DNA of 64,000 nt from Leeuwenhoekiella aestuarii (GTDB lineage: Bacteria; Bacteroidota; Bacteroidia; Flavobacteriales; Flavobacteriaceae), in assembly GCF_004104055.1 (NCBI RefSeq), contig NZ_QOVJ01000008.1, forward strand, positions 98,135-162,134, written 5' to 3'. Below, piece after piece: positions 16,317 to 25,175 of the stretch. Below the pieces are notes generated by a model. The model was not told where the DNA came from and searched no databases. It was given only the letters and a program-made list of their open reading frames with translations. The translations under genes and the position numbers were made by a program. Position 1 is the stretch's first letter. The number at the start of each line of letters is the position of its first letter.

Positions 16317-17501
16317 ATGAACTACAACGTAAACGAAAAAGGATATTACGGTGATTTTGGAGGCGCTTACATACCCGAAATGCTGTATCCAAATGTAGAA
16401 GAATTGCGCCAGAATTACATAAAAGTGATGCAAGAACCTGATTTTCAAAAGGAGTTTAAAGAGCTCTTGAAAGAATATGTAGGTCGCCCTACTCCACTTT
16501 ATTATGCGAAGCGTTTTTCTGAAAAATACGGCACTAAAGTCTACCTAAAACGGGAAGACCTGTGTCACACTGGTGCGCATAAAGTAAACAATACCATTGG
16601 ACAAATTTTAATGGCAAAGCGCCTGGGTAAGAATCGAATCATCGCTGAGACCGGTGCCGGTCAACATGGAGTTGCAACGGCCACGGTTTGCGCATTAATG
16701 GGCTTAGAGTGTATCGTGTATATGGGCGCTATCGACATCAAACGCCAGGCTCCTAATGTGGCCCGTATGAAAATGCTGGGAGCAACAGTAGTTTCGGCAG
16801 AATCTGGTAGTAAAACACTTAAAGATGCAACTAATGAAGCCATTCGTGACTGGATCAACAATCCTACAGATACGCATTATATCATAGGTAGTGTAGTGGG
16901 TCCACATCCGTATCCAGATATGGTTGCACGTTTTCAGAGTGTGATTTCTGAAGAGGTAAAAAAGCAGTTGCTGGAAAAAGAAGGACGTGAAAATCCAGAT
17001 TATGTTGTGGCTTGTGTTGGTGGCGGGAGTAATGCTGCAGGGATCTTTTATCATTACTTAGACAAACCTGAAGTAGGCATAATTGCTGTTGAAGCTGCCG
17101 GAAAGGGAATACATTCTGGAGAAAGTGCTGCGACTTCAGCTTTAGGTAAAGAGGGCATCATCCACGGAAGCAAGACCCTTTTGATGCAAACCGATGATGG
17201 TCAGATCACTGAGCCGTATTCCATTTCAGCAGGATTGGATTACCCGGGAGTTGGGCCCATGCACGCGCATTTGTTTAGAAGTGGCCGCGGCGAATTCATC
17301 AGCGTAACGGATGCGGATGCAATGCAAGCCGGTTTAGACTTATGTAAGCTAGAAGGCATCATCCCGGCAATTGAATCGTCTCATGCACTTGCCATTTTTG
17401 AAGACCGAAAGTTCAGGAAAGATGATGTAGTTGTGGTTAATTTAAGTGGTCGAGGTGATAAAGATTTGAATACATATATAGAATATTTTAAACTCGCTTA
17501 G
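16317..17501 (+). CDS. trpB: Tryptophan synthase beta chain
   Basis: Condenses indole with serine. 394 residues. The PLP-binding Lys89 is in [13 protein letters not shown]. Other hallmarks are [14 protein letters not shown], the phosphate-binding [27 protein letters not shown] and [10 protein letters not shown]. This is the standard TrpB1 type that works with TrpA. It is separated from trpA by a GIY-YIG gene and repeats, which is unusual because trpB and trpA are normally adjacent. Confidence 0.97.
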   Translation: MNYNVNEKGYYGDFGGAYIPEMLYPNVEELRQNYIKVMQEPDFQKEFKELLKEYVGRPTPLYYAKRFSEKYGTKVYLKREDLCHTGAHKVNNTIGQILMAKRLGKNRIIAETGAGQHGVATATVCALMGLECIVYMGAIDIKRQAPNVARMKMLGATVVSAESGSKTLKDATNEAIRDWINNPTDTHYIIGSVVGPHPYPDMVARFQSVISEEVKKQLLEKEGRENPDYVVACVGGGSNAAGIFYHYLDKPEVGIIAVEAAGKGIHSGESAATSALGKEGIIHGSKTLLMQTDDGQITEPYSISAGLDYPGVGPMHAHLFRSGRGEFISVTDADAMQAGLDLCKLEGIIPAIESSHALAIFEDRKFRKDDVVVVNLSGRGDKDLNTYIEYFKLA

Positions 17502-17513
17502 GCGAGTTTGATT

Positions 17514-17572
17514 TTTTCATTTCCGTAAAGGTCGAGTTTAATTTTTCATTTCCGCGAAGGCGGAAATCTCAT
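17514..17572. repeat. Family A repeats between trpB and the GIY-YIG gene
   Basis: A partial copy (CATTTCCGTAAAGG then a break) and a complete hairpin TTTCCGCGAAGGCGGAAA followed by TCTCA (17549-17571). The complete copy ends about 20 nt before the nuclease start codon. The same hairpins occur at 3029-3121 and 13510-13575. Confidence 0.75.
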
Positions 17573-17592
17573 GATACAAACTCCAATACCCA

Positions 17593-17883
17593 ATGGAAGA
17601 ATTATTTTACACATATATACTAACTAACAGAAATCATACAGTTCTGTATATTGGGGTAACTAGCGATCTAAGAAAAAGACTTAAGCAGCACACACAAAAA
17701 AGTAATGAAGGGTTTACAGGAAAATACAATGTCGAGAAACTCATCTATTTTGAATCTACTCCTTATGTCGAAAATGCCATTAAAAGGGAAAAACAGCTCA
17801 AAAAATGGAATCCAGCTTGGAAAGAGAACCTGATTAACGAAATGAATCCAGATTGGAAGGACCTGAGTTGGATGGTAGCATAA
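17593..17883 (+). CDS. Small GIY-YIG nuclease-domain protein
   Basis: A 96-residue single-domain GIY-YIG protein: YTYILTNRNHTVLYIGVTSD holds the two signature blocks, followed by the catalytic-type Arg in RKRLKQH and Glu in YVENAIKREKQLKKW. The tail NPAWKENLINEMNPDWKDL is typical of the UPF0213-like group. No DNA-binding domain is fused. It interrupts the trp operon between trpB and trpA and lies directly after a family A palindrome. I infer recent insertion as a unit with the repeat. It may be co-transcribed with trp. Biological role unknown. Confidence 0.9.
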   Translation: MEELFYTYILTNRNHTVLYIGVTSDLRKRLKQHTQKSNEGFTGKYNVEKLIYFESTPYVENAIKREKQLKKWNPAWKENLINEMNPDWKDLSWMVA

Positions 17884-17955
17884 AATATAAGTGGCTCTAA
17901 TTAAAAGATTTTTAAAGATTTCCACCTGTGTGGTAATGACTAAAAAAAGATATAA

Positions 17956-18720
17956 ATGAACAGAATAAATAAAAAATTACAGGAAGACAAGAAGTTGCTT
18001 TCTATCTATTTTACGGCAGGATATCCCAAATTGGAAGATACAGTACCGGTATTGGAAGAGTTGGTTAAATCCGGAGTTGATATGATTGAGATTGGGCTTC
18101 CGTTTAGTGATCCGTTAGCAGATGGACCTACCATTCAGGAAAGTTCTACTACTGCGCTAAAAAACGGAATGACCACCACAAAGCTTTTTGACCAGATCAA
18201 AGACATTAGAAAAACGGTTGACATTCCTTTAATCGTTATGGGGTATTTCAACCCCATGCTTCAGTACGGTGTTGAGAAATTTTGCAAAGCATGTTCTGAA
18301 ATCGGTATTGACGGACTCATCATGCCAGATCTGCCGCTTGCTGAATATGAAGAACATTACAAAGCTACATTTGAAAAGTATGATCTTAAAATGGTCTTTT
18401 TGATCACACCACAGACTTCAGACAAGCGTATTAAACAGATAGATACTGCTAGTGACGGCTTCATTTATATGGTGAGTAGTGCGAGTACTACCGGTAAAAC
18501 TTCAGGCTTCAGCAACGTGCAAAGGGAGTATTTTGAACGAATTGATGCTTTGAATCTTAAAAACCCACAGATCGTAGGTTTTGGAATAAAAGATGAAGAG
18601 ACATTTAAAGCGGCTACTAAAACCGCAAAAGGCGCCATTATTGGTTCAGCATTTATAAAAATGCTTACTGAAAAAGGAATTGAAGGAATTTCAAGCTTTA
18701 TCAAATCAATAAGACCCTGA
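17956..18720 (+). CDS. trpA: Tryptophan synthase alpha chain
   Basis: Cleaves indole-3-glycerol phosphate to indole. 254 residues. The catalytic Glu45 and Asp56 are in MIEIGLPFSDPLADGPTIQ. VMGYFNPMLQYG, DGLIMPDLPLAEYEE, FLITPQTSDKRI and GFGIKDEETF are also visible. Last gene of the trp operon, 72 nt after the GIY-YIG gene. I see no separate promoter of good quality in that gap, so read-through from trpB is the likely source of its mRNA. Confidence 0.96.
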   Translation: MNRINKKLQEDKKLLSIYFTAGYPKLEDTVPVLEELVKSGVDMIEIGLPFSDPLADGPTIQESSTTALKNGMTTTKLFDQIKDIRKTVDIPLIVMGYFNPMLQYGVEKFCKACSEIGIDGLIMPDLPLAEYEEHYKATFEKYDLKMVFLITPQTSDKRIKQIDTASDGFIYMVSSASTTGKTSGFSNVQREYFERIDALNLKNPQIVGFGIKDEETFKAATKTAKGAIIGSAFIKMLTEKGIEGISSFIKSIRP

Positions 18721-18814
18721 TTAACAACAAGTCTTAACCTTGTCTTAGCAAGACCTTATTAATAATTAACAACTCTTCTTTGTATCTTTAGAATAACAAA
18801 AAAGAGAAAATATT

Positions 18815-18943
18815 ATGGATAAGAAATTTGAAAGAACTGTAGAACAAAAGAACCCAACAAATCCTACAGGTAACAGAAACGAGAAAACAAATAAGGTTGA
18901 CATTGATGAAAAAACAATCAAAGACCAACAGAATAAACAATAA
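18815..18943 (+). CDS. Small 42-residue hydrophilic protein, unknown
   Basis: An ORF of 42 codons (MDKKFERTVEQKNPTNPTGN...NKQ) with purine-rich AAAGAGAAAA just upstream and a strong terminator 22 nt after its stop. It is very rich in Lys, Asn, Glu and Gln, with no hydrophobic segment, so it is probably disordered. A weak -7-like box (TATCTTTA) lies at about 18783. I do not recognise a family. Its isolated position with its own terminator argues for a real gene, but it could be chance. Confidence 0.45.
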   Translation: MDKKFERTVEQKNPTNPTGNRNEKTNKVDIDEKTIKDQQNKQ

Positions 18944-18965
18944 GACGATTTATTAAAATTCACAT

Positions 18966-19002
18966 AAAAAAGCCGATTTAGAGTTTCTAAATCGGCTTTT
19001 TT
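18966..19002. terminator. Bidirectional terminator between the small ORF and the SulP gene
   Basis: A perfect 17-bp stem with loop GTT, with an A-run on the left and T-run on the right. It serves the convergent transcripts ending at 18943 (plus) and 19017 (minus). Confidence 0.93.
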
Positions 19003-19016
19003 GTGTGATTCTTCGT

Positions 19017-20561
19017 CTAGTATTCTATTCGGTTTTCGACAATCTTGTAGGTTGGGTCTTCCATAATATTCACATCGATTATGGCTTCTGCATTTTTCAA
19101 CAAACGGATACAATCTTTACTCAAATAGCGCAAATGTACTTTTTTACCTATTTTATGATAGCGCTGTGTAATTACATTTAAGGCTTCAATAGCAGACATG
19201 TCAGAAACACGGCTTTCCTTAAAATCTATGATCACTTCTTCAGGATCATTCAAAACATCAAACTTTTCTATAAAGTTAGTCGTTGAAGCAAAAAACAACG
19301 GACCAAATATCTCATAATGTTTAATTCCATCATCATCTACATACTTGCGAGCTCTAATGCGTTTAGCGCTTTCCCAGGCAAAAAAGAGTGCAGAAAGGAT
19401 TACTCCTACTAACACAGCTAGAGCCAGGTTGTGCAAAATAACAGTGATCACCGCCACAATAATTACAAGGAAGACATCCTTTTTAGGCACTTTATTTATA
19501 ATTTTTAAACTCACCCATTCAAAGGTTCCTATTGCCACCATAATCATAACTCCTACCAGTGCCGCCATAGGTACTTTTTCGATTACCGGAGCTCCAAACA
19601 AAACAATAATCAGGATGGTAAGTGCTGCAATAATACCCGAAAGTCTCGCGCGAGATCCTGCTGAAAGGTTTACCAAAGTTTGAGCGATCATAGGGCACCC
19701 TCCCATTCCAAAGAAAAAGCCGTTCAACATATTAGAACTTCCTTGTGCAATACACTCCCGGTTACCATTTCCTTTAGTTTCTGTGATCTCATCAACTAAG
19801 TTTAAGGTTAACAAACCTTCGGTAAGCCCTACAGCTGCCATCACCATAGAATAGGGTGCGATAATCGTTAAAGTTTCAAAAGAAATAGGAATTTCAGGAA
19901 TGTGAAATGGAGGAAAACCACCGCTTACAGAAGCGATATCTTTTACAGTTTTGGTGTCAATCCCTAAGAAATAAACCAAAAGAAAAACCACAATAATTGC
20001 TACTAAAGAAGAAGGAACTGCTTTGGTTAATTTCGGTAAAAAGATCACAATTGCAATCGTCAAAGCTACCAGTCCGGCCATAATCATTAAAGGCGTTCCG
20101 GTCAGCCAGGAAACTTCACCATTTACAATGGTTTTAAACTGCTTGATCTGAGACATGAAAATCACAATTGCCAGACCGTTTACAAACCCAAACATCACCG
20201 GATGTGGGACCAGTCTGATAAATTTTCCCAGTTTAAAAAGTCCTATAAAAATCTGGATAACTCCCGCTAAAGCAACAGCCGCTAACACGTATTCCAGTCC
20301 GTTAGAATTCATCAAGGCTATCAGGGTAATAACAGTAGCACCTGCTCCCCCGGAGATCATTCCCGGTCTTCCACCAAAAATTGCTGTGATCAATCCTGCT
20401 ATAAAAGAAGCATATAAGCCCATCAATGGCGGAAAGCCAGCCAGGATAGCAAAAGATAACGACTCGGGTATCATCGTCATCGCAACAGTCAAACCTGCTA
20501 ATACTTCTGTTTTATAATTAACCTTTTGAGTGAGATCAAATAAGTTGAATACTTTTTTCAT
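19017..20561 (-). CDS. SulP-family anion transporter with STAS domain
   Basis: A 514-residue inner-membrane transporter with about 10-12 hydrophobic segments. It contains AMTMIPESLSFAILAGFPPLMGLYASF (TM1-2), GGRPGMISGGAGATV (TM3 region), MGGCPMIAQTLVNLSAGSRARLSGI, and a C-terminal STAS domain of about 100 residues (EVIIDFKESRVSDMSAIEALNVI). The SulP/SLC26 family carries sulfate, bicarbonate or other anions, and which one applies here cannot be told. Single gene with a candidate promoter at 20782-20811, giving a 5' untranslated region of over 200 nt that contains a family C element. Confidence 0.92.
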   Translation of the reverse strand: MKKVFNLFDLTQKVNYKTEVLAGLTVAMTMIPESLSFAILAGFPPLMGLYASFIAGLITAIFGGRPGMISGGAGATVITLIALMNSNGLEYVLAAVALAGVIQIFIGLFKLGKFIRLVPHPVMFGFVNGLAIVIFMSQIKQFKTIVNGEVSWLTGTPLMIMAGLVALTIAIVIFLPKLTKAVPSSLVAIIVVFLLVYFLGIDTKTVKDIASVSGGFPPFHIPEIPISFETLTIIAPYSMVMAAVGLTEGLLTLNLVDEITETKGNGNRECIAQGSSNMLNGFFFGMGGCPMIAQTLVNLSAGSRARLSGIIAALTILIIVLFGAPVIEKVPMAALVGVMIMVAIGTFEWVSLKIINKVPKKDVFLVIIVAVITVILHNLALAVLVGVILSALFFAWESAKRIRARKYVDDDGIKHYEIFGPLFFASTTNFIEKFDVLNDPEEVIIDFKESRVSDMSAIEALNVITQRYHKIGKKVHLRYLSKDCIRLLKNAEAIIDVNIMEDPTYKIVENRIEY

Positions 20562-20636
20562 AAAGGTAGTTTAATGCCTGGTGCTTCGATTTTTATGTCT
20601 TTACGCGTTAAGTGGATTAAAAAACAAGAGTAAACT

Positions 20637-20734
20637 ACCTCGGGGCAGGCCCACGAGGCATTTGTTAGAAACAAATTTTCAATTTCGCGGCAAGCCTCAG
20701 GGGTAGTAAACCCTTTGGCAGTGCCATTAAAAAC
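20637..20734. repeat. Family C dispersed element, copy 3 (most complete)
   Basis: Blocks in order: ACCTCGGGGCAGGCCCACGA, GGCATTTGTTAGAAACAAAT, TTTCAATTTCGCGGCAAGCC, TCAGGGGTAGTAAACCCTTT, GGCAGTGCC. The 5' part can fold (CCTCG...CGAGG). It aligns with copies at 7342, 7913, 27590 and part of 30872. Confidence 0.65.
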
Positions 20735-20781
20735 TGAACGTATTGGAATTTAGCTTGTTAACATCCTTCTCAATTTGGCTG

Positions 20782-20811
20782 CAAAAATAGCTTTTTTAAT
20801 CAGAAGCCAAA
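20782..20811 (-). promoter_or_regulatory. Candidate promoter of the SulP gene
   Basis: On the minus strand TTTG (20811-20808), 18 nt, TATTTTTG (20789-20782). The start codon is about 220 nt downstream, with family C copy 3 in between. Confidence 0.5.
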
Positions 20812-20991
20812 GCGATAAACCCGCTCATTAGCACTCAGAAGTAAAGGTTTAAATCAGCTAATTTCACTACAAGGATTTCGCTGTCAGATCAGGTCTGTTT
20901 CAGTTCAAAATCTCGTTAAACTTATACTAATGCAGATTGGTGGAGTTGCCAGCCTGTATCAATGTCTTATTTTCGTATAAAATGAATACTT

Positions 20992-22263
20992 ATGAAAGCA
21001 CGCTTATATTTACTAGCCGGCTTATTAGCTCTGGGTAGTTGTAAAAACGATACCAAAGTCTCTGAAGATGAAAAAGAAGAACTTGCAGACAATGGACCGG
21101 TTACTGTACAAACTACTGTTGGTCCTTTGGAACTTCCTGCTCCCTTTACCTCAGAGTCCGTGACCAAACAAAGCAAGGTCGTTGATTGGCCTGCTGGGAA
21201 AACCCCTATTGCTGCTGAGGGGTTTAAAGTAGAGCGTTTTGCAGATTCTTTAAAGCATCCACGCTGGACGTATGTAGCTCCTAATAACGACATTTTTGTA
21301 GCAGAATCTAATACTAAAGACAGCGCCAACCGAATCACATTATTACGCGATACAGACGAGGATGGAAAAATAGATGAACGCTTTGTCTTTAAAGATAAAT
21401 TGAATCAAAACTTCGGAATGCTGGTTCTTGGTGATTTTTTCTACATCGCTAATACAGATGGACTTTATCGCTTTCCCTATACCGAAGGACAAACCAAATT
21501 AGAAGGTGAAGGAGAAAAAATAGTAGAACTTTCTGCTAGTGGTTACAACAACCACTGGACGCGAAATATCATCACGAACGAAGCTGGCGATAAGATTTAC
21601 ATCTCTGTAGGTTCTGCAAGTAATGTAGGAGAACAAGGAATGGAGAAAGAAGAACGCCGCGCGAATATTCTAGAGGTTAATCCGGACGGAAGCGGAGAAA
21701 TCGTTTATGCTTCCGGTTTGAGAAACCCTGTAGGTATGGACTGGAATCCGGTTACTGGTGATCTTTGGACTGCTGTTAACGAGCGTGACGAGTTGGGCAA
21801 TAATCTGGTTCCTGATTATGCCACAAGTGTAAAAAAAGGCGGCTGGTATGGATGGCCTTATAGCTATTATGGTCAAATCAATGACCCAAGATGGGATGAA
21901 GATCCGCATCAGGATTTAGTAGACAAAGCAATTATTCCAGATGTGCCTTTAGGACCACATACAGCCTCATTAGGTTTTACCTTTTATACTGCAGATCAAT
22001 TTCCCCAGATGTATCAAAACGGAGCATTTGTTGGGCAACACGGTTCTTGGAATCGCGAACCGTTCTCAGGCTACAAAGTGGTTTTTATTCCTTTTGAAAA
22101 TGGAATTCCAAAAGAACCTGTTGATTTTCTAACCGGCTTTGTTCCTGATGAAAATGGAAATGAAGTTTACGGTCGCCCTGTTGCAACTACAGCTGCTCCA
22201 GATGGCTCTCTTTTAGTTAACGATGATGACGGCGGAGTGATCTGGCGTGTATCTGTAAAATAA
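20992..22263 (+). CDS. PQQ-type sugar dehydrogenase (sorbosone dehydrogenase-like) lipoprotein
   Basis: A 423-residue lipoprotein (signal LLALGSC, lipid Cys17) with a six-bladed propeller of the soluble glucose/sorbosone dehydrogenase type. Visible: FKVERFADSLKHPRWTYVAPNNDIFVAESN, YNNHWTRNI, ISVGSASNVGE, ASGLRNPVGMDWNP, ERDELGNNLVPDY, GGWYGWPYSYYG, and QHGSWNREPFSGYKVVFIPF. Such proteins oxidise sugars, often with PQQ, in the periplasm. No PQQ synthesis genes are in view. It lies 3 nt before a TonB-dependent receptor, suggesting that the receptor imports a substrate or the cofactor. Confidence 0.85.
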   Translation: MKARLYLLAGLLALGSCKNDTKVSEDEKEELADNGPVTVQTTVGPLELPAPFTSESVTKQSKVVDWPAGKTPIAAEGFKVERFADSLKHPRWTYVAPNNDIFVAESNTKDSANRITLLRDTDEDGKIDERFVFKDKLNQNFGMLVLGDFFYIANTDGLYRFPYTEGQTKLEGEGEKIVELSASGYNNHWTRNIITNEAGDKIYISVGSASNVGEQGMEKEERRANILEVNPDGSGEIVYASGLRNPVGMDWNPVTGDLWTAVNERDELGNNLVPDYATSVKKGGWYGWPYSYYGQINDPRWDEDPHQDLVDKAIIPDVPLGPHTASLGFTFYTADQFPQMYQNGAFVGQHGSWNREPFSGYKVVFIPFENGIPKEPVDFLTGFVPDENGNEVYGRPVATTAAPDGSLLVNDDDGGVIWRVSVK

Positions 22264-22266
22264 TAT

Positions 22267-24348
22267 ATGGGCAACTATATTTTAAGTTTTCTGCTGTTAC
22301 TTTCTTGTTTTGCTTTTGCTCAAGAACCGGTAACAGCAGATTCTGTTTTAGTACGCAACACATTAGGAGAAGTCATCCTGACTTCTACCCCTATTCAAGC
22401 TAAATTGCAGCGCATTCCGGCGGCTGTAAACCTTATAAATGCTGAAGACCTACAGCGCGGCACACCACTTTCAATAGCTAACGAGATCAATAAAAATCCC
22501 GGAATTCAAATGCAACAGGGTGCCTTAAACACCAGCCGCATAAGCATACGCGGATTGGGCGCGCGCAGCCAGTATTCTACAAATCGTGTCAAAGCCTATA
22601 TCGAAGGCATACCGCTTACCACTGGTGAAGGCGAGACTACTTTAGAAGATCTGGACCTCAACCTGATCGAGCGTCTCGAAATTATTAAAGGTCCAGCTTC
22701 CAGCAGCTATGGTGCTGGTTTAGGAGGGGCGATCAATATTTCAGTCATCAAATCCCAAAAAACCACTGTCAGCATCAACGGACTCACGGGTTCATACGGC
22801 TTGCTAAAAAGTGGAGCAACAGCGGCTTTAGTTTCTGCCAAAACAAAGGGTTTTATCAGTTATAATCATTTAGAGAAAGACGGGTATCGGGAAAACAGCA
22901 ACTACAATAGAAATTCGTATACAGCTTATGCGAAAACAGCTTTAAACGCCGTCAGTTCGCTTAGCTTTTTTGGGAACTACACGCGTTTAAAAGCTTTCAT
23001 ACCCAGCTCTGTCAATAAGGAAACTTTAATCAATAGTCCTCAAAATGCTGCATTCACCTGGGGACAAGCTCAGGGATACGAATCCTATGATAAAGCCTTA
23101 GCCGGTATTTCTTATTCTTGGAATATTTGTGAAAATAATTTGTGGCAAACCAGTGTTTTTGGAAACTACCGCGATGGCTATGAGCCACGCCCCTTTGATA
23201 TTTTAGATGAAGAATCCTTTGCTTTTGGGATTAGAAGCAATCTCAAATCCCAGTTTACGATTTTTAATATTCCTGCGAAAAGCAGCATAGGTGTAGAGTA
23301 TTTTGATGAAAACTACAAAGCCCAGCTCTTTGAAAATTTATACGAAGACAATTCCGGTAAAGGAAGTTTGCAAGGTGCTCGCTTTAGCAATCAGGAGCAA
23401 GACCGAAAATACCTCAACCTTTTTGCACAAATAAGTCTGCAGCTTACTCAACGCCTTAAAGCAGATCTGGGGCTCAACTATAATCACAGTAGATATATTT
23501 TAGATGATTATCTAAATAAATCTGACACAGATAATAGTGGAGTATACACCTACCCAAGAATCTTTTTGCCGCAAGCTGGCTTGTCTTATGAAGTAGCGAC
23601 TGATAAGTTTTTGTATGCTACGGTTAGCAGAGGTTTTTCGCTTCCTACTGTTGCAGAGACTTTAACTCCCGAAGGCGCCATAAACCCTGAGATCAAACCC
23701 GAAACCGGAGTGAATTATGAACTGGGTTTAAAAGCGCAATGGCTTGATAAAAGCCTGTATACCGAGTTGGCTTTTTATACCGTGCAAGTAAATGATTTGT
23801 TGGTTGCTGAACGTGTGGGCAATGACCAATATGTAGGACGGAATGCCGGAGCTACTGATCACAACGGAATAGAAGTATTGGTGAATTACAGAACCCATCT
23901 TACTACAAACTGGATGATTCAGCCGTATGGATCTCTAGCTTTAAACGATTATTCTTTTGATGAATTTACCGATAACGACATCAATTATAACGGGAACGCC
24001 TTGACCGGAGTTGCCGACAAAGTAATCAACCTTGGGCTGGATCTGAAGTATAAAAACAGATACTCATTCAATATCAATTACAGACATAATGGGAACATTC
24101 CACTGGATGATGCCAACACGATCTATAGTGATTCGTACAATCTCCTCAATCTAAGAACCGATTACACTTTTAATTTTTTGAATAAGCTACAAGCTGCTGC
24201 TTATGCTGGGGTCAACAATGTGTTTGACACCGCTTATGCAGCGCAGGTGTTACCTAATGCCACCGGTTTTGGCGGGGCTGCTCCTCGTTATTATTACCCG
24301 GGAGAACCTATTAATTTTTACGTGGGATTGAATTTTAATTTGAATTGA
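22267..24348 (+). CDS. TonB-dependent outer-membrane receptor
   Basis: A 693-residue receptor with a signal peptide (about 1-18, SCFAFA). Plug domain about residues 40-165: RIPAAVNLINAEDLQRG, ISIRGLGARSQYSTNRVKAYI, LNLIERLEIIKGPASSSYGAGLGGAINI. A 22-strand barrel follows, ending in FYVGLNFNLN with the usual C-terminal aromatic-rich strand. It lacks the N-terminal carboxypeptidase-like domain of SusC and there is no SusD partner, so it is of the siderophore/cofactor-type class. The RGLGARSQYSTNRVKAY region resembles FecA-like proteins. Co-transcribed with the sugar dehydrogenase. Substrate unknown. Confidence 0.9.
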   Translation: MGNYILSFLLLLSCFAFAQEPVTADSVLVRNTLGEVILTSTPIQAKLQRIPAAVNLINAEDLQRGTPLSIANEINKNPGIQMQQGALNTSRISIRGLGARSQYSTNRVKAYIEGIPLTTGEGETTLEDLDLNLIERLEIIKGPASSSYGAGLGGAINISVIKSQKTTVSINGLTGSYGLLKSGATAALVSAKTKGFISYNHLEKDGYRENSNYNRNSYTAYAKTALNAVSSLSFFGNYTRLKAFIPSSVNKETLINSPQNAAFTWGQAQGYESYDKALAGISYSWNICENNLWQTSVFGNYRDGYEPRPFDILDEESFAFGIRSNLKSQFTIFNIPAKSSIGVEYFDENYKAQLFENLYEDNSGKGSLQGARFSNQEQDRKYLNLFAQISLQLTQRLKADLGLNYNHSRYILDDYLNKSDTDNSGVYTYPRIFLPQAGLSYEVATDKFLYATVSRGFSLPTVAETLTPEGAINPEIKPETGVNYELGLKAQWLDKSLYTELAFYTVQVNDLLVAERVGNDQYVGRNAGATDHNGIEVLVNYRTHLTTNWMIQPYGSLALNDYSFDEFTDNDINYNGNALTGVADKVINLGLDLKYKNRYSFNINYRHNGNIPLDDANTIYSDSYNLLNLRTDYTFNFLNKLQAAAYAGVNNVFDTAYAAQVLPNATGFGGAAPRYYYPGEPINFYVGLNFNLN

Positions 24349-24367
24349 TTCAGAATAATAGAAGTTA

Positions 24368-25147
24368 CTAATTGTCTTCGGGAAGTGAAGTTTCTTGCTC
24401 TTCAAACTTTTTGAGTTCGGCTCTAAAATCGCCACTTAACTTCATCAAGGCATCCAGAAGATCCAATTGACGCTCGGGTAACAACAAATCTCCCGGTAAT
24501 TGCATCGCATCACAATATTCAAAAAACAAACTCTGATAATAGGGTTCTATTTGCAATTGACGATTTAAGAATTTTTGATCAAAATAATCATCTGTGGCAA
24601 ACAGTATTTGATACTGCTCGTAGGTTATGGGAGCATATTCTTTTTGCTGCTTAGAAGGGTCTTTTTTAAACAACCCTATAAATCGCTTCGCCAGCATAAT
24701 AAAATCGATCCCGTTACTGGTATATTTAGGTCTGTACTCCTGCGGGCTTTGTTTGACATCATTACGCACCAACTCATTTACTTGCTCATTATATTCAGTC
24801 TGATCAAATTTTTTCTCTTTTGGTGCTTCGGTAAGACGTACTTCAGCAAGTTCATTTAAACTTTCACTGAGCTCCACTACCCAGACTTTCTCCAGTTGAT
24901 ATTTTTCAACCGTAAAAAATTGTGTTTCCATAAAAGGCGCGCTAAACACTAAAGAATCATTGAGCCGTGCGGCAATACTAAAATCCCCGGCATCTGTAGT
25001 AACCGTACTCTTATTCTGAGTCCTGTTCTCCACTAAAACACCCGGGACGCGTTTGTCGCCTGCATAGACCTTACCCGTTGTATTCTGAGCAAATACTGAA
25101 GTGGAAACAGCTAAAAAACAAATTGTAAAAAAGATCTTAATACTCAT
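24368..25147 (-). CDS. Secreted protein with carboxypeptidase-regulatory-like domain (paralogue 1)
   Basis: I start at 25147 (259 residues, MSIKIFFTICFLAVSTSVFA); the longer frame from 25168 spoils the signal peptide. After the signal comes a CarboxypepD_reg-like beta-sandwich: TTGKVYAGDKRVPGVLVENRTQNKSTVTTDAGDF. Then a family-specific C-terminal region (IDFIMLAKRFIGLFKK, FFEYCDAMQLPGDLLLPERQLDLLDAL). It is clearly paralogous to the gene 28 nt upstream: GKVYA, SIDFI-like and FFxYC blocks align throughout. Function unknown. The pattern is common in Flavobacteriaceae. Confidence 0.78.
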   Translation of the reverse strand: MSIKIFFTICFLAVSTSVFAQNTTGKVYAGDKRVPGVLVENRTQNKSTVTTDAGDFSIAARLNDSLVFSAPFMETQFFTVEKYQLEKVWVVELSESLNELAEVRLTEAPKEKKFDQTEYNEQVNELVRNDVKQSPQEYRPKYTSNGIDFIMLAKRFIGLFKKDPSKQQKEYAPITYEQYQILFATDDYFDQKFLNRQLQIEPYYQSLFFEYCDAMQLPGDLLLPERQLDLLDALMKLSGDFRAELKKFEEQETSLPEDN

Positions 25148-25175
25148 AAGTGTGTTTAGGTTGTACAAAGTACTT

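Larger units (their letters stand above)
20562..20991. other. 430-nt divergent intergenic region
   Basis: Separates the SulP gene (minus) from the sugar dehydrogenase (plus). It holds family C copy 3 (20637-20734) and a minus-strand promoter candidate at 20782-20811. I see no clear consensus promoter for the plus-strand gene and no gene within. Confidence 0.65.

Noticed and set aside
16260..16448. Minus-strand frame opposite the start of trpB
   Set aside because: Antisense shadow with no protein-like features.
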